A stretch of DNA of 64,000 nucleotides from Actinoallomurus sp963850195 (GTDB lineage Bacteria > Actinomycetota > Actinomycetes > Streptosporangiales > Streptosporangiaceae). Each line of letters begins with the position of its first letter. The stretch's first letter is position 1. Where the stretch lies: NCBI GenBank assembly GCA_963850195.1, contig CAWKKD010000005.1, positions 1,116,001 to 1,180,000 on the forward strand. The letters are read 5' to 3'. A program made the translations under genes and the position numbers. Shown one piece after another: positions 17,460 through 25,899 of the stretch. The notes beneath the pieces were generated by a model that worked only from the letters and a program-made list of their open reading frames with translations, did no database searches and was not told where the DNA came from.

Positions 17460-17580
17460 AAGCACATCTTACGCATGGCAGCGGAAAGCCTCGCTTGTAC
17501 TGATGGCCCGTTCCAATAGACGATGGAGTTGTAGCCCGCACACAGTCCGTAACCACTTCGAGCACTCCATGGAGTCATCG
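17460..17580. promoter_or_regulatory. divergent LysR/aminotransferase intergenic region
   Basis: This 121-bp gap must contain both promoters and any LysR site. On the plus strand TTGTAC at 17495-17500 is a weak -35 candidate. The aminotransferase ribosome-binding site is GGAG about 8 bp before its ATG at 17581. I could not define a convincing T-N11-A LysR box by eye. Confidence 0.3.
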
Positions 17581-18867
17581 ATGTCAGTCGCCGTGTCCGC
17601 GACTCTTGCCGCCAACGAAGCCCTCGAAAAACGCCGCAGGGCGGGTCTCCCGGTCCTGCACCTCGCGTTCGGCGAGGCGGGCCTCCCGGTCCTGCCGGCC
17701 CTCGAGGAAGAGCTCGCGTCCGGCGCGGGCCGAGGCGGATACGGACCGGTCGCCGGCACGTCCGACCTGCGTACGGCCGCCGCGGGCTACTGGCGCCGTC
17801 GTGGGCTCCCCGCCGACCCCGGACTGATCGTGGCGGGTCCCGGAAGCAAGCCTCTCCTGTACGCGCTGCTGCTCGCGATCGGCGGAGGCGTCGTCGTACC
17901 CCGGCCGAGCTGGGTCAGCTACGCCGCTCAGACCCGCCTCATGGGCATCGAGCCGATCTTCGTGCCGACCCCGCCCGGAGAGGGCGGCGTCCCCGACCCC
18001 GACGCGCTGCGCGAGGAGGTCACGCTGGCCCGCGCCGCGGGACACGACGTGCGCTGCCTCGTGGTCACCCTGCCCGACAACCCCACCGGCACCCTGGCGA
18101 GCACCGAGACCGTACGCCGGATGTGCGAGGTCGCCCGCGAGCTGGACCTGATCATCCTCGCCGACGAGATCTACCGTGACCTGGTCTTCGAACAGGATAT
18201 CGACTTCCCGTGCCCGGCGCGCTACGCGCCGGAGCGCACCGTCGTCACGACCGCGCTCAGCAAGAACCTCGCGCTCGGCGGCTGGCGGATCGGCGTGGCC
18301 ATGCTGCCCGACGCGCTCAGCGGCCTGCGCGACCGGCTCGCGGGCGTCGCCAGCGAGATCTGGTCGAGCACGTCCGGCCCGACGCAGAAGGCCGCCGCGT
18401 ACGCCTTCGCCGAGCCCCGTGAGGTCGTCGAGCGCGTCGCCGCGAGCCGCCGCCTGCACGCGACCGTGGCCGGGGCCATGGCCTCGAGGTTCGCCGCGGC
18501 CGGGGCGGACGTGGCGGTGCCGCAGGGCGGCTTCTACTGCTACCCGGACCTGGAGCCCCTGCGGGAGCCGCTCGGCATCGGCACGTCCGCCGAGCTCGCG
18601 CAGCTCCTCCTGGACCGGTACGGCGTCGGCGTACTGCCCGGCAGCGCGTTCGGCGAGCCCGCCGAGGTGCTCCGGCTACGGGTGGCGGTCAGCCTCCTGT
18701 ACGGCGAGACCGACGAGGAACGGTACGCCGCCCTCGACGCCGCAGACCCGCTGGCCCTGCCCTGGATCGCCGCCGCGCTGGACCGTACGACCGAGGTCCT
18801 CACGGACCTGGCGACCGGCGGCCTGCACATCCCGGCCCCGAAGCGCGACGTCGCACTGACCGCCTGA
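17581..18867 (+). CDS. class I/II PLP-dependent aminotransferase
   Basis: This 428-residue enzyme has fold-type I aminotransferase hallmarks: GYGPVAGTSDLRTAAAGYW near the N terminus, LPDNPTGTLAS with the conserved Asn-Pro (about residue 164), IILADEIYRDL with the Asp that contacts the PLP ring nitrogen, and TALSKNLALGGWRIG with the PLP lysine at residue 228. It resembles aspartate/aromatic-type transaminases, but the substrate cannot be read from sequence. The ATG at 17581 is chosen over earlier in-frame codons because of the GGAG spacing. The divergent LysR gene is its probable regulator. Confidence 0.9.
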   Translation: MSVAVSATLAANEALEKRRRAGLPVLHLAFGEAGLPVLPALEEELASGAGRGGYGPVAGTSDLRTAAAGYWRRRGLPADPGLIVAGPGSKPLLYALLLAIGGGVVVPRPSWVSYAAQTRLMGIEPIFVPTPPGEGGVPDPDALREEVTLARAAGHDVRCLVVTLPDNPTGTLASTETVRRMCEVARELDLIILADEIYRDLVFEQDIDFPCPARYAPERTVVTTALSKNLALGGWRIGVAMLPDALSGLRDRLAGVASEIWSSTSGPTQKAAAYAFAEPREVVERVAASRRLHATVAGAMASRFAAAGADVAVPQGGFYCYPDLEPLREPLGIGTSAELAQLLLDRYGVGVLPGSAFGEPAEVLRLRVAVSLLYGETDEERYAALDAADPLALPWIAAALDRTTEVLTDLATGGLHIPAPKRDVALTA

Positions 18868-18875
18868 TCGAGACC

Positions 18876-18912
18876 GGCCCTGCTCCGTCAGGCACGTCTG
18901 CGGAGCAGGGCC
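18876..18912. terminator. bidirectional hairpin terminator between aminotransferase and rsmB
   Basis: A perfect 12-bp inverted repeat, GGCCCTGCTCCG at 18876-18887 and CGGAGCAGGGCC at 18901-18912, lies between the two convergent genes. The rsmB stop codon is in the loop, so the right arm encodes the last rsmB residues. There is no T-run, as is usual for actinomycete hairpins. It could stop transcription from both sides. Confidence 0.7.
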
Positions 18913-20255
18913 AGGAACATCGCGTCGGTGCCGTGGCGATGCGGCCAGAACTGCGCGTACGGGCCGTCGCCCAGGTCCGGCACGCCCTCCAGATGCGCGG
19001 GCGCGTCGAGAACCTCGACGTCCTCGCGGTCGCGCAGGACGTCCTCGACCACGACGCGCGTCTCGGCCAGGTGCGGTGAGCAGGTGACGTAGGCGACCAC
19101 GCCGCCCGGGCGTACCGCCTCCAGCGCCGAGGCCAACAGCCGGCGCTGCAACGGGCCGAGCTGCGCGATCGCCTCCGGGCCGCGTCGCCAGCGGGCCTCG
19201 GGCCTGCGGCGGAGCGCGCCGAGGCCGCTGCACGGCACGTCGGCGAGCACGCGGTCGAAGGCGCCGGGCCGCCACGCCGGGCGGGTGCCGTCCGCGACGG
19301 CGACGATGGGCCCCGCCGTAGAGCGTACGAGCCGGGCCCGGTGCGGCTGGACGTCGCAGGCGAGCAGGTGCGCGCCGCGCTCACCGGCCAGGGCGGACAG
19401 CAGCGCCGCCTTGCCGCCGGGGCCCGCGCACAGGTCGAGCCAGCGCCGGTCGGATCCCTCGATCTCCACGCGGCTGAGGGCGAGCGCGACGAGCTGGCTC
19501 GCCTCGTCCTGTACGGCGGCGCGTCCCTCGGCCACGGCCGGGATCGCCGCGGGGTCGCCCTCGTGCAGGTGCACGGCGTACGGGGAGTAGGCGGCGGGCT
19601 CGCCGTCCAGCTCCTCGACGCTCGACCGGCCGGGACGGGCGACCAGCGTGACCCGTGGGCGTTCGTTGTCGGCGGCGAGCAGTGCCTCGATCTCGTCCCG
19701 TCCGACCACGTCGCGCAGCGCGTTGACGATCCAGCGCGGATGGCTGTGCACGACCGTGAGCCGCCCGGTCTCGTCCTCAGGCGCCACGATGGCCAGCCAG
19801 GCGTCCAGGTCACGCGCCGTGACCTTGCGCAGCACGGCGTTGGCGAACTTCGCCTGGCCGGGCCCCGACACCGAACGCGCCAGGTCGACCATGGTGCCGA
19901 CCGCCGCGTGCGGCGGGATCCGGGTGCTGAGGATCTGGTGCGCACCGAGGCGCAGGACGTTGAGCAGCGGCAGGTCGATCTTTGTGACGGGCCGGTCGCT
20001 GCACATGCCGAGCACGGCGTCGTACGTGCCGCGACCGCGCAGCGTGCCGTACGTCAGCTCGGTGGCGAGCGCGGCGTCCCGGCCGGTGATGCCGCGCTCG
20101 CGTAGCAGCGAGGGCAGCATCAGGTTGGCGTATGCGTCACGATCGTCGACCGCTTGCAGAACGTCGAACGCCGCACGGCGTACCGGGTCGCGGTGCCGCT
20201 TCTGCGGCCGGCGTTCTTGCTGTGGCCGGGCGGGGCGCGCGGACCGGGGTGGCAT
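18888..20255 (-). CDS. rsmB: 16S rRNA (cytosine(967)-C(5))-methyltransferase RsmB
   Basis: RsmB (Sun/Fmu) methylates C967 of 16S rRNA. The 455-residue protein has an N-terminal NusB-like RNA-binding domain (about residues 25-160) after a basic, Arg/Gln-rich leader, and a C-terminal SAM-dependent methyltransferase domain. The latter contains the SAM motif LDLCAGPGGKAALLSAL (about 270-286) and the two catalytic Cys motifs DVPCSGLGALRRRPE (motif IV) and YVTCSPHLAETR (motif VI, nucleophile). Its ATG overlaps the fmt stop codon by 1 bp, so def, fmt and rsmB form one unit. Confidence 0.95.
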   Translation of the reverse strand: MPPRSARPARPQQERRPQKRHRDPVRRAAFDVLQAVDDRDAYANLMLPSLLRERGITGRDAALATELTYGTLRGRGTYDAVLGMCSDRPVTKIDLPLLNVLRLGAHQILSTRIPPHAAVGTMVDLARSVSGPGQAKFANAVLRKVTARDLDAWLAIVAPEDETGRLTVVHSHPRWIVNALRDVVGRDEIEALLAADNERPRVTLVARPGRSSVEELDGEPAAYSPYAVHLHEGDPAAIPAVAEGRAAVQDEASQLVALALSRVEIEGSDRRWLDLCAGPGGKAALLSALAGERGAHLLACDVQPHRARLVRSTAGPIVAVADGTRPAWRPGAFDRVLADVPCSGLGALRRRPEARWRRGPEAIAQLGPLQRRLLASALEAVRPGGVVAYVTCSPHLAETRVVVEDVLRDREDVEVLDAPAHLEGVPDLGDGPYAQFWPHRHGTDAMFLALLRRRA

Positions 20256-21181
20256 CAGACGAGTTTGTCCTCTTCAGTGGGGCGGACGCCGCGCAACCAG
20301 TCGATGGCGGCCATGAGTTTCTTGCCCTGCGGCTGCACGTCGCCGAGCGCCACCGGATGGGTGCCGGTGCCGACCAGCGCCTCGGTGCGTGAGACCCGCA
20401 GCACGCCCGGCTCGAGCGCCTCGGCACCACGCGCCGGGCGTACGGGACCGAGCTTCAGTCGTTCGCCGCGGAACGTCGTCCACGGGCCCGGCGCCGGCGT
20501 GCAGGCGCGGACGAGCCGGTCGATGTGCAGGGCCGCCTTGGTCCAGTCGACGTGGGCGTCCTCGGGCGTGAGCTTGGGCGCCTGCGTGACGCCCTCGACG
20601 GGCTGCGGGCGCGGCTCCAGCTCGCCGTCCTCGATGCCGTCCATCGTCGCGACGAGCAGGTGGGCGCCGGTCCCGGCGAGACGGCCGAGCAGGTCGCCAC
20701 TGGTGTCGTCGTGGCGGATCGGCTCGGTCACGACGCCGTACACGGGACCGGTGTCGAGGCCCTCCTCGATCTGGAAGGTCGCCGCGCCGGTGATCTCGTC
20801 ACCGTGGAGCACGGAATGCTGGACCGGCGCCGCACCACGCCACGCGGGCAGGAGCGAGAAGTGCAGGTTGATCCAGCCGCGGAGCGGGATGTCGAGCGCG
20901 ATGCGCGGGATCAGCGCGCCGTACGCGACGACGGGGCAGCAGTCGGGGCCGATGGCGCGCAGCCGGTCGAGGAACTCCGGGTCCTTGACCTTGGCGGGCT
21001 TGAGGACCTCGATGCCGGCCTCGGCGGCGCGCTCGCCGACCGGGCTCGGCGCCAGCTTGCGCCCGCGCCCCGCGGGGGCGTCCGGGCGGGTGATCGCGGC
21101 GACGACCTCGTGGCGGGAGGCCAGCAGGGCCTCGAGTGCGGGTACCGCGGTCTGCGGCGTCCCGGCGAAGACCAGGCGCAT
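20255..21181 (-). CDS. fmt: methionyl-tRNA formyltransferase
   Basis: Fmt formylates initiator Met-tRNA using 10-formyl-tetrahydrofolate. The 308-residue protein begins MRLVFAGTP and contains the catalytic segment INLHFSLLPAWRGAAPVQ (Asn, His and the SLLP loop, about residues 107-124), the conserved Asp in EEGLDTGPVY, and a C-terminal OB-like tRNA-binding domain from about residue 205. It lies between def and rsmB in the usual actinobacterial order and acts with peptide deformylase at the two ends of the formyl-methionine cycle. Confidence 0.97.
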   Translation of the reverse strand: MRLVFAGTPQTAVPALEALLASRHEVVAAITRPDAPAGRGRKLAPSPVGERAAEAGIEVLKPAKVKDPEFLDRLRAIGPDCCPVVAYGALIPRIALDIPLRGWINLHFSLLPAWRGAAPVQHSVLHGDEITGAATFQIEEGLDTGPVYGVVTEPIRHDDTSGDLLGRLAGTGAHLLVATMDGIEDGELEPRPQPVEGVTQAPKLTPEDAHVDWTKAALHIDRLVRACTPAPGPWTTFRGERLKLGPVRPARGAEALEPGVLRVSRTEALVGTGTHPVALGDVQPQGKKLMAAIDWLRGVRPTEEDKLV

Positions 21182-21215
21182 CAGCGCACCCCGCCTTCGC
21201 GGCGCGGGCGGGCGC

Positions 21216-21761
21216 TCACAGCGCCTTCCCGAACGTGCGATGCGGGGAGTCCTTGATCACGGGCGTCGTGTCGCCGAACCACTCGGCCTCGCGGATCGCC
21301 TTCATCGCCGCCTTGCGCTGCTCCTGGTCGAGCCGGTCGATGAAGATGATGCCGTCGAGGTGGTCGGTCTCGTGCTGGACGCAGCGGGCGAGCAGCTCGG
21401 TGCCCTCGAGGACGATCGGCTCGCCGTACATGTTGAAGCCCTTGGCCACGACGCGCATCGAACGCTTCGTCGGGAACACCAGCCCCGGCAGGGACAGGCA
21501 GCCCTCGTCGCCCTCCTCCTCCTCGTCCGACAGGTCGAGGGTGGGGTTCACGACGTGGCCGAGCTTCTCGTCGACGTAGTAGGTGAAGACCCGCAGGCCC
21601 ACACCGAGCTGCGGCGCCGCGAGGCCCACGCCGGGCGCCTCGAGCATCGTCTCCGAAAGGTCGTTGACGAGGGCGCGCAGCTCTTTGTCGAAGTCCTTGA
21701 CCGGGTCGGCCGGCGTACGCAGCACCGGATCGCCGAATAGGCGGATGGGCTTGACTGCCAC
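21216..21761 (-). CDS. def: peptide deformylase
   Basis: Def removes the formyl group from nascent proteins. The 181-residue sequence shows all three metal-site motifs: GVGLAAPQ (about residues 45-52), EGCLSLPG with the metal Cys (about 87-94) and QHETDHLDG with the HExxH pair (about 129-137). An acidic insertion DEEEEGDE just before the second motif is a family variant of actinomycete enzymes. It starts 48 bp after priA and precedes fmt by 34 bp, consistent with one operon. Confidence 0.97.
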   Translation of the reverse strand: MAVKPIRLFGDPVLRTPADPVKDFDKELRALVNDLSETMLEAPGVGLAAPQLGVGLRVFTYYVDEKLGHVVNPTLDLSDEEEEGDEGCLSLPGLVFPTKRSMRVVAKGFNMYGEPIVLEGTELLARCVQHETDHLDGIIFIDRLDQEQRKAAMKAIREAEWFGDTTPVIKDSPHRTFGKAL

Positions 21762-21809
21762 GTAGGGCTCCGTTCACGTTCGGTCTGTTTCTTCGAGCAG
21801 TTTACGGAA

Positions 21810-24551
21810 TCAAATGAGCTCGAGGGGATCGACGCGTACCCGTACCACGTCCGCCGTACGGCGGGCGCTGCGCGCGGCCTGCGCGGACTTCAGGAGCCGC
21901 GAGAGGACCACGCCGCGAGACCGGTCGACGCGGACCAGCGCGCGCTCCTGGCCGTCGCCGATCTCGACCGGGCCGAGCACCTCCGCGTCCGGCGGCAGGT
22001 CCGCCGCCTCGACCAGGTCACGGATCGCCTGCGGTGACCCGGTCAGCGACGCCATCCGCACGGCGGGCGGGAACCCGAGTTCGCGGCGTTCGGCCAGCTC
22101 CCGCTCCGCGTAGGTGACCGGGTCCCAGCGGATCAGGGCCTGCACCGGCGTGAGCGCCCCGTCGGCGAGCACGATGACGGGGCCACCGGGGCGTACGAGG
22201 GCGGCGGCGTTCATCCAGCGGCGCAGCGCCTCCTCGCCGGCCCGCAGGTCGGCGCGGCCGAGCAGCACCCACCCGTCGAGCAGCAACGCGGCGGCGTACC
22301 CGGCGTCGGGTGTCGGCTCGGCGCCGGGCGTGGCGACGACGAGTGCGGGTTCGGCGTTCACGGTGTCCAGCACCCCGTCGCGCCCGGACGTCCGGATCGG
22401 AACGCCGGGGAAGGCGCGCCCCAGCTCCTCGGCGGTACGCCGCGCGCCGACGACGACCGCACGTACCTGCCGGCCGTTGCACTCCGGGCACTCCCAGGTG
22501 CCCGCGATCCGCCCGCACCACCGGCAGTACGGCGCGGCGTGTCCCGACGTGAGCGCCAGCGGGCCCTCACATTCCTGGCAGCGCGCCGGGCCCCGGCAGC
22601 GCGAACACGCCAGCGCCGGCACGTACCCGCGCCTCGGCACCTGCACGAGGACCGGGCCCTTCTCCAGGCCCTGCCGCGCGGCACGGAACGCCAGGTGCGG
22701 CAGCCGCGCGCTACGCGCCACCTCGTCACGTGCCAAGTCGGCGTCGTCGCCGGACGGCCGTACATAGGGCATCGCCTTTCGCAGCCGGTCGCGATCGGGC
22801 ACCAGCGGATGCGCCCAGCCCGACTCGACGAGCTGCGTCCCGTCCGTCGTCCGCGTGAACCCGCCGATCAGCGCGCCCGCCCCGGCCCGATGCGCCCGCA
22901 ACGCCAGAACCTCCCGCGCATGCGCGTATGGCGCGTGCGGCTCGGCGTGCACGTCGTCCCCGTCGTCCCAGAGCACGACCAGGCCAAGGTCCTTGACCGG
23001 CGCGAAGATCGCGGCCCGCGTGCCGACCACGGCACTCACCTTCCCCCGCCGCACGGCCAGCCACCGCCGGTACCGCTCGGCCGGCCCCAGCTCGGCCGTC
23101 AGCGCGACATGCCGGCCAGGCCCGAGCTCCTGCTCGAGGGCCGCGTCGACCCGCGCCACCTCACGCCCGTCGGCAACCACGACCAGCACCCCACGCCCAC
23201 CGGCCAGCGTCGAGGCCGCCGCCCGCGCGATGGCGGCCGTCCACTCCGGCCCGGGCAACGCCGTCCAGATCGCCCGAGGCCCATGCCCGGCACGCAATGC
23301 GGCCAGGAACGACGCCCCAGCCGGATACGCCTCCCAAGGCCCGGCCTGCACGTCCGAAGGCGAGGGCTCCACCCGCCGTCCGGCCTCCGCCGCGTCGTCA
23401 CCCCCGGCCGGTTGTGCGGTCTCCCCCTCGCCGCCCGCAGACGGGGGCTCCACTCGTCGTCCGGCCTCACGGAGCTCACCCGCCGAGCCCGGCCCGTCCG
23501 CACCCGGAGATCCCGCCGGTTGTCCGGCCTGTGCCCCACCGGCCTCCCCGGCCTGCGGTCCGGCGCCCGGCTCTACCTCGGCATCGCTCCCCGACCGCTG
23601 CCCGGTCACGTCCGCACCGTTGCCGCCCGCCGGGCGATCGGCGTCCATCCCGCTCCCGGCCCCCGGAGGTCCCCCACCCTCCGGCCCGCGCGCGTCTCCT
23701 GCTCCCTGTGCAGGACGTGTCACAGGTGCGACCGCTGCCGGGATTTCGGTGTCCGTCCCGCCCTCGGCGCCAACCGCGCCTTCGGCCGCCGTCCCGCCTT
23801 CGTCCCCTGCCGCGCCGCTGCCTGCTGTTCCGTCCTCGGCTGCCGACGTCTGGTCGCCGGTCGCCGCGTCGTCTTCGGCGGCCACCGGGGGCTCCGTGGC
23901 GGGCGGGGCCTCGTCGGCCCCTGGCGCGGCGGCGGCCTTGGCGGCTTCGGCCTCGCGCTTGGCGTCCTCGGCCTCGACCTTGGCGTGCCGAGGCGGGATC
24001 GCGAGGCGTAGGACGTCCGTGAAGGTCCCGGCGTGGCGGTCGGCGATCTCTCTGGCCAGCGCGGCGATCTCCGGGGTGAGGACGGGTTCGGAGGAGGTGA
24101 CGCGTTCGAGGTAGGAGAGCCGGCCCTCGTGTTCGCTCTCGTCGACGCGTTCGAGGAGGTAGCCGTCGACGAGCTGCCCGGCGAACCTGACCCGCACCCG
24201 GCAGCCCGGCACCGCCGCCTCGTCGAGCCCGGTGGGCACCAGGTAGTCGAACGTCCGGTCCAGGTGCGGCAGGGACACGTCCACCACGACGCGGGCGACC
24301 TTCAACGTCTCCGCGGGCTGCCGCGCAGACTTGGGCGCCCCGCGCCGCGCAGGCCCGCCGCGCGGGGATCGGCTCCGCCCGGAGCCGCCCTGCCCGGGCG
24401 CGCCTGGAGCAGTGCCTCCGCTCGCGGCGGCTCCGCGTGGGGAGCGGGCGCGTTTCGCGGGTGCGGCGGAGGCGGCCCGCTCCGGCAGGTCTCCCATTCC
24501 CGGGAGCTGCTCTGGAGAGGAAGGCCCTGCTCCCCCGTCTACGTTCGCCAC
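21810..24551 (-). CDS. priA: PriA-like primosomal protein N' with degenerate helicase motifs and a long disordered insert
   Basis: The product (913 residues from the GTG at 24551) matches the actinobacterial PriA-like family. It has an N-terminal 3'-DNA-end-binding domain with VVVDVSLPHLDRTFDYLVP, and a helicase-like C-terminal half with a full set of zinc-binding Cys (CSRCRGPARCQECEG and CRWCG, CPECNG). Walker A has no GKT, and the DEAH box reads LWDDGDD, so ATPase activity is unlikely, as is known for this subfamily. Between the N domain and the helicase part is about 200 residues rich in Ala, Gly, Glu and Pro, including a duplicated EAGRRVEP, far longer than usual. The start is uncertain: a GTG with weak GGACGGGAA is preferred, and an ATG 18 codons downstream is possible. 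Confidence 0.87.
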   Translation of the reverse strand: MANVDGGAGPSSPEQLPGMGDLPERAASAAPAKRARSPRGAAASGGTAPGAPGQGGSGRSRSPRGGPARRGAPKSARQPAETLKVARVVVDVSLPHLDRTFDYLVPTGLDEAAVPGCRVRVRFAGQLVDGYLLERVDESEHEGRLSYLERVTSSEPVLTPEIAALAREIADRHAGTFTDVLRLAIPPRHAKVEAEDAKREAEAAKAAAAPGADEAPPATEPPVAAEDDAATGDQTSAAEDGTAGSGAAGDEGGTAAEGAVGAEGGTDTEIPAAVAPVTRPAQGAGDARGPEGGGPPGAGSGMDADRPAGGNGADVTGQRSGSDAEVEPGAGPQAGEAGGAQAGQPAGSPGADGPGSAGELREAGRRVEPPSAGGEGETAQPAGGDDAAEAGRRVEPSPSDVQAGPWEAYPAGASFLAALRAGHGPRAIWTALPGPEWTAAIARAAASTLAGGRGVLVVVADGREVARVDAALEQELGPGRHVALTAELGPAERYRRWLAVRRGKVSAVVGTRAAIFAPVKDLGLVVLWDDGDDVHAEPHAPYAHAREVLALRAHRAGAGALIGGFTRTTDGTQLVESGWAHPLVPDRDRLRKAMPYVRPSGDDADLARDEVARSARLPHLAFRAARQGLEKGPVLVQVPRRGYVPALACSRCRGPARCQECEGPLALTSGHAAPYCRWCGRIAGTWECPECNGRQVRAVVVGARRTAEELGRAFPGVPIRTSGRDGVLDTVNAEPALVVATPGAEPTPDAGYAAALLLDGWVLLGRADLRAGEEALRRWMNAAALVRPGGPVIVLADGALTPVQALIRWDPVTYAERELAERRELGFPPAVRMASLTGSPQAIRDLVEAADLPPDAEVLGPVEIGDGQERALVRVDRSRGVVLSRLLKSAQAARSARRTADVVRVRVDPLELI

Positions 24552-24779
24552 GGTTCCCGTCCTACCAGCCCGGCGTGAGGTGGCGCATACGCGACCGCGC
24601 CACACGCCGGGGCGGTCAAGCGCACCGCCCAAAGGCCGTGGCCGAATTCGGTTGTCGCGCGATCGAATCTCCAGCGTCTCCTGATAAACGCTCACAATTC
24701 ATTTTCGACACATCCCACAGAAGACATTGACTGTCCACATCCGGTCGAGCCACCACGCTGCATGACATCAATTTTCTTA

Positions 24780-24808
24780 TTGACACAAAAGCATTGCCTG
24801 GTCACGAT
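24780..24808 (+). promoter_or_regulatory. candidate promoter of the secreted-protein gene
   Basis: In an AT-richer stretch between priA and the next plus-strand gene, TTGACA at 24780-24785 is a perfect -35 hexamer. CACGAT lies 17 bp downstream at 24803-24808 as a poor -10. This would give a leader of about 70 bases before the ATG at 24882. Confidence 0.35.
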
Positions 24809-24881
24809 ACGTCCAGTTTCACAAAAGCCCCGCCCCACCCGCGATGAACGTCATGCGGGAAGGCCCCGTGAAAGGACCGGC

Positions 24882-25475
24882 ATGACCTCGCTCTTCCGCA
24901 GAATCGGCGGCATCGCCGTCGCGTCGGCCGCCGTAGGCGCGCTGGCGACCTCCGCCGGCGGCACGGCCGACGCGGCGACCGTAGCGCACGCAACGCACGC
25001 CACCAGCCGTTCCGTCGTCATCGCGCCGACCGGACCGGGCGCATCGGTGACGTTCACCCCGAAGCGCAAGCCCGGGGACGTAGGGCCCGATCCGGCCTAC
25101 GGCTGCAACCTCGGCTACCCGTACGTGACCGACACCTTCGCCAGCGGAAAAATCGACTGGACCGCCAGCATCAGCTGCAACATTACGCTGCACATGTCGG
25201 GCTACACCGACCTTTTCCAGTGGGGCGCCAACTGGGCCTACGCGAACGGCACCTCGTACAACAACGTCGCCTCCACCAATACGTCGACCGGCGCGGTCTA
25301 CGGCATTTTCAGCGGCGAATGGGCGGTCGACAGCAACATCGTCATCGACTCGCCGGCCGGATACACCACCACGCCCGGCGCCGGCTGCCACTGGTCGAAC
25401 ACCGAGCAGACGCAGCTCACGTGTGAGATCACGACGGGTCCGTTCGACGCGACCCCGCCGCCCTTCCCGGGCTGA
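24882..25475 (+). CDS. secreted protein of unknown function
   Basis: The 197-residue protein has a signal peptide (basic MTSLFRR, hydrophobic run, cleavage after about SAGGTADA). The mature part is rich in Thr, Ser, Gly, Trp and Tyr, with Cys at GCNLGY, SISCNITL, AGCHWSN and LTCEIT that could make two disulfides, and beta-rich sequence such as HMSGYTDLFQWGANW. It looks like a small extracellular beta protein of mycelial actinomycetes, and I do not recognise a named family. The ATG at 24882 follows AAAGGA with 6-bp spacing. It is alone on its strand between priA and the MmcQ gene. Confidence 0.72.
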   Translation: MTSLFRRIGGIAVASAAVGALATSAGGTADAATVAHATHATSRSVVIAPTGPGASVTFTPKRKPGDVGPDPAYGCNLGYPYVTDTFASGKIDWTASISCNITLHMSGYTDLFQWGANWAYANGTSYNNVASTNTSTGAVYGIFSGEWAVDSNIVIDSPAGYTTTPGAGCHWSNTEQTQLTCEITTGPFDATPPPFPG

Positions 25476-25518
25476 CGCCACGGCGACCCGGTCAGCGTCC
25501 GCGTCCACGCGGGCCGGG

Positions 25519-25863
25519 TCAGCCCCCTTCGGCGTACGCGGCGGCGACCCGTTTGGGCACGCAGCCGCGCCAGGCGTCGATGACCAGCTCGCGCATCTCG
25601 TCGGGGTCGAGGGCTGACATGTACGCCTCGATCCAGTTGAACCGCTGGTCGCCGACCGACGGCATGAAGAACCTGTCCGGCTCGGCCGCGATCGTCGCCT
25701 CGCGCTCCTCCTTGGGGAAGCCGAAGCCCATCGTCGTCTCGTCACGGGAGATCGCGCAGTAGACGATCCGGCCGATGCGGAACTTCACGCGGTCGCGGAT
25801 CAGGTGCTCCTCGGTGCGCGGCAGGGCCATCGCCACCGCGCGTACATCCTCGACCGTGACCAT
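25519..25863 (-). CDS. MmcQ/YjbR family DNA-binding-fold protein
   Basis: The 114-residue protein matches the MmcQ/YjbR family (CyaY-like fold): it begins TVEDVRAVAMALPRTEEH and contains KFRIGRIVYCAIS, GFGFPKEER and RFNWIEAYMSALDPDEM in the expected order. Family members are small cytoplasmic proteins with a double-wing fold and no firmly known function. It is followed 36 bp away by the P450 gene on the same strand, which may be cotranscribed and lies upstream of it. Confidence 0.88.
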   Translation of the reverse strand: MVTVEDVRAVAMALPRTEEHLIRDRVKFRIGRIVYCAISRDETTMGFGFPKEEREATIAAEPDRFFMPSVGDQRFNWIEAYMSALDPDEMRELVIDAWRGCVPKRVAAAYAEGG

Positions 25864-25899
25864 GGGCCCGATGATGGCAGCCGGGTACGACAGAACCGC

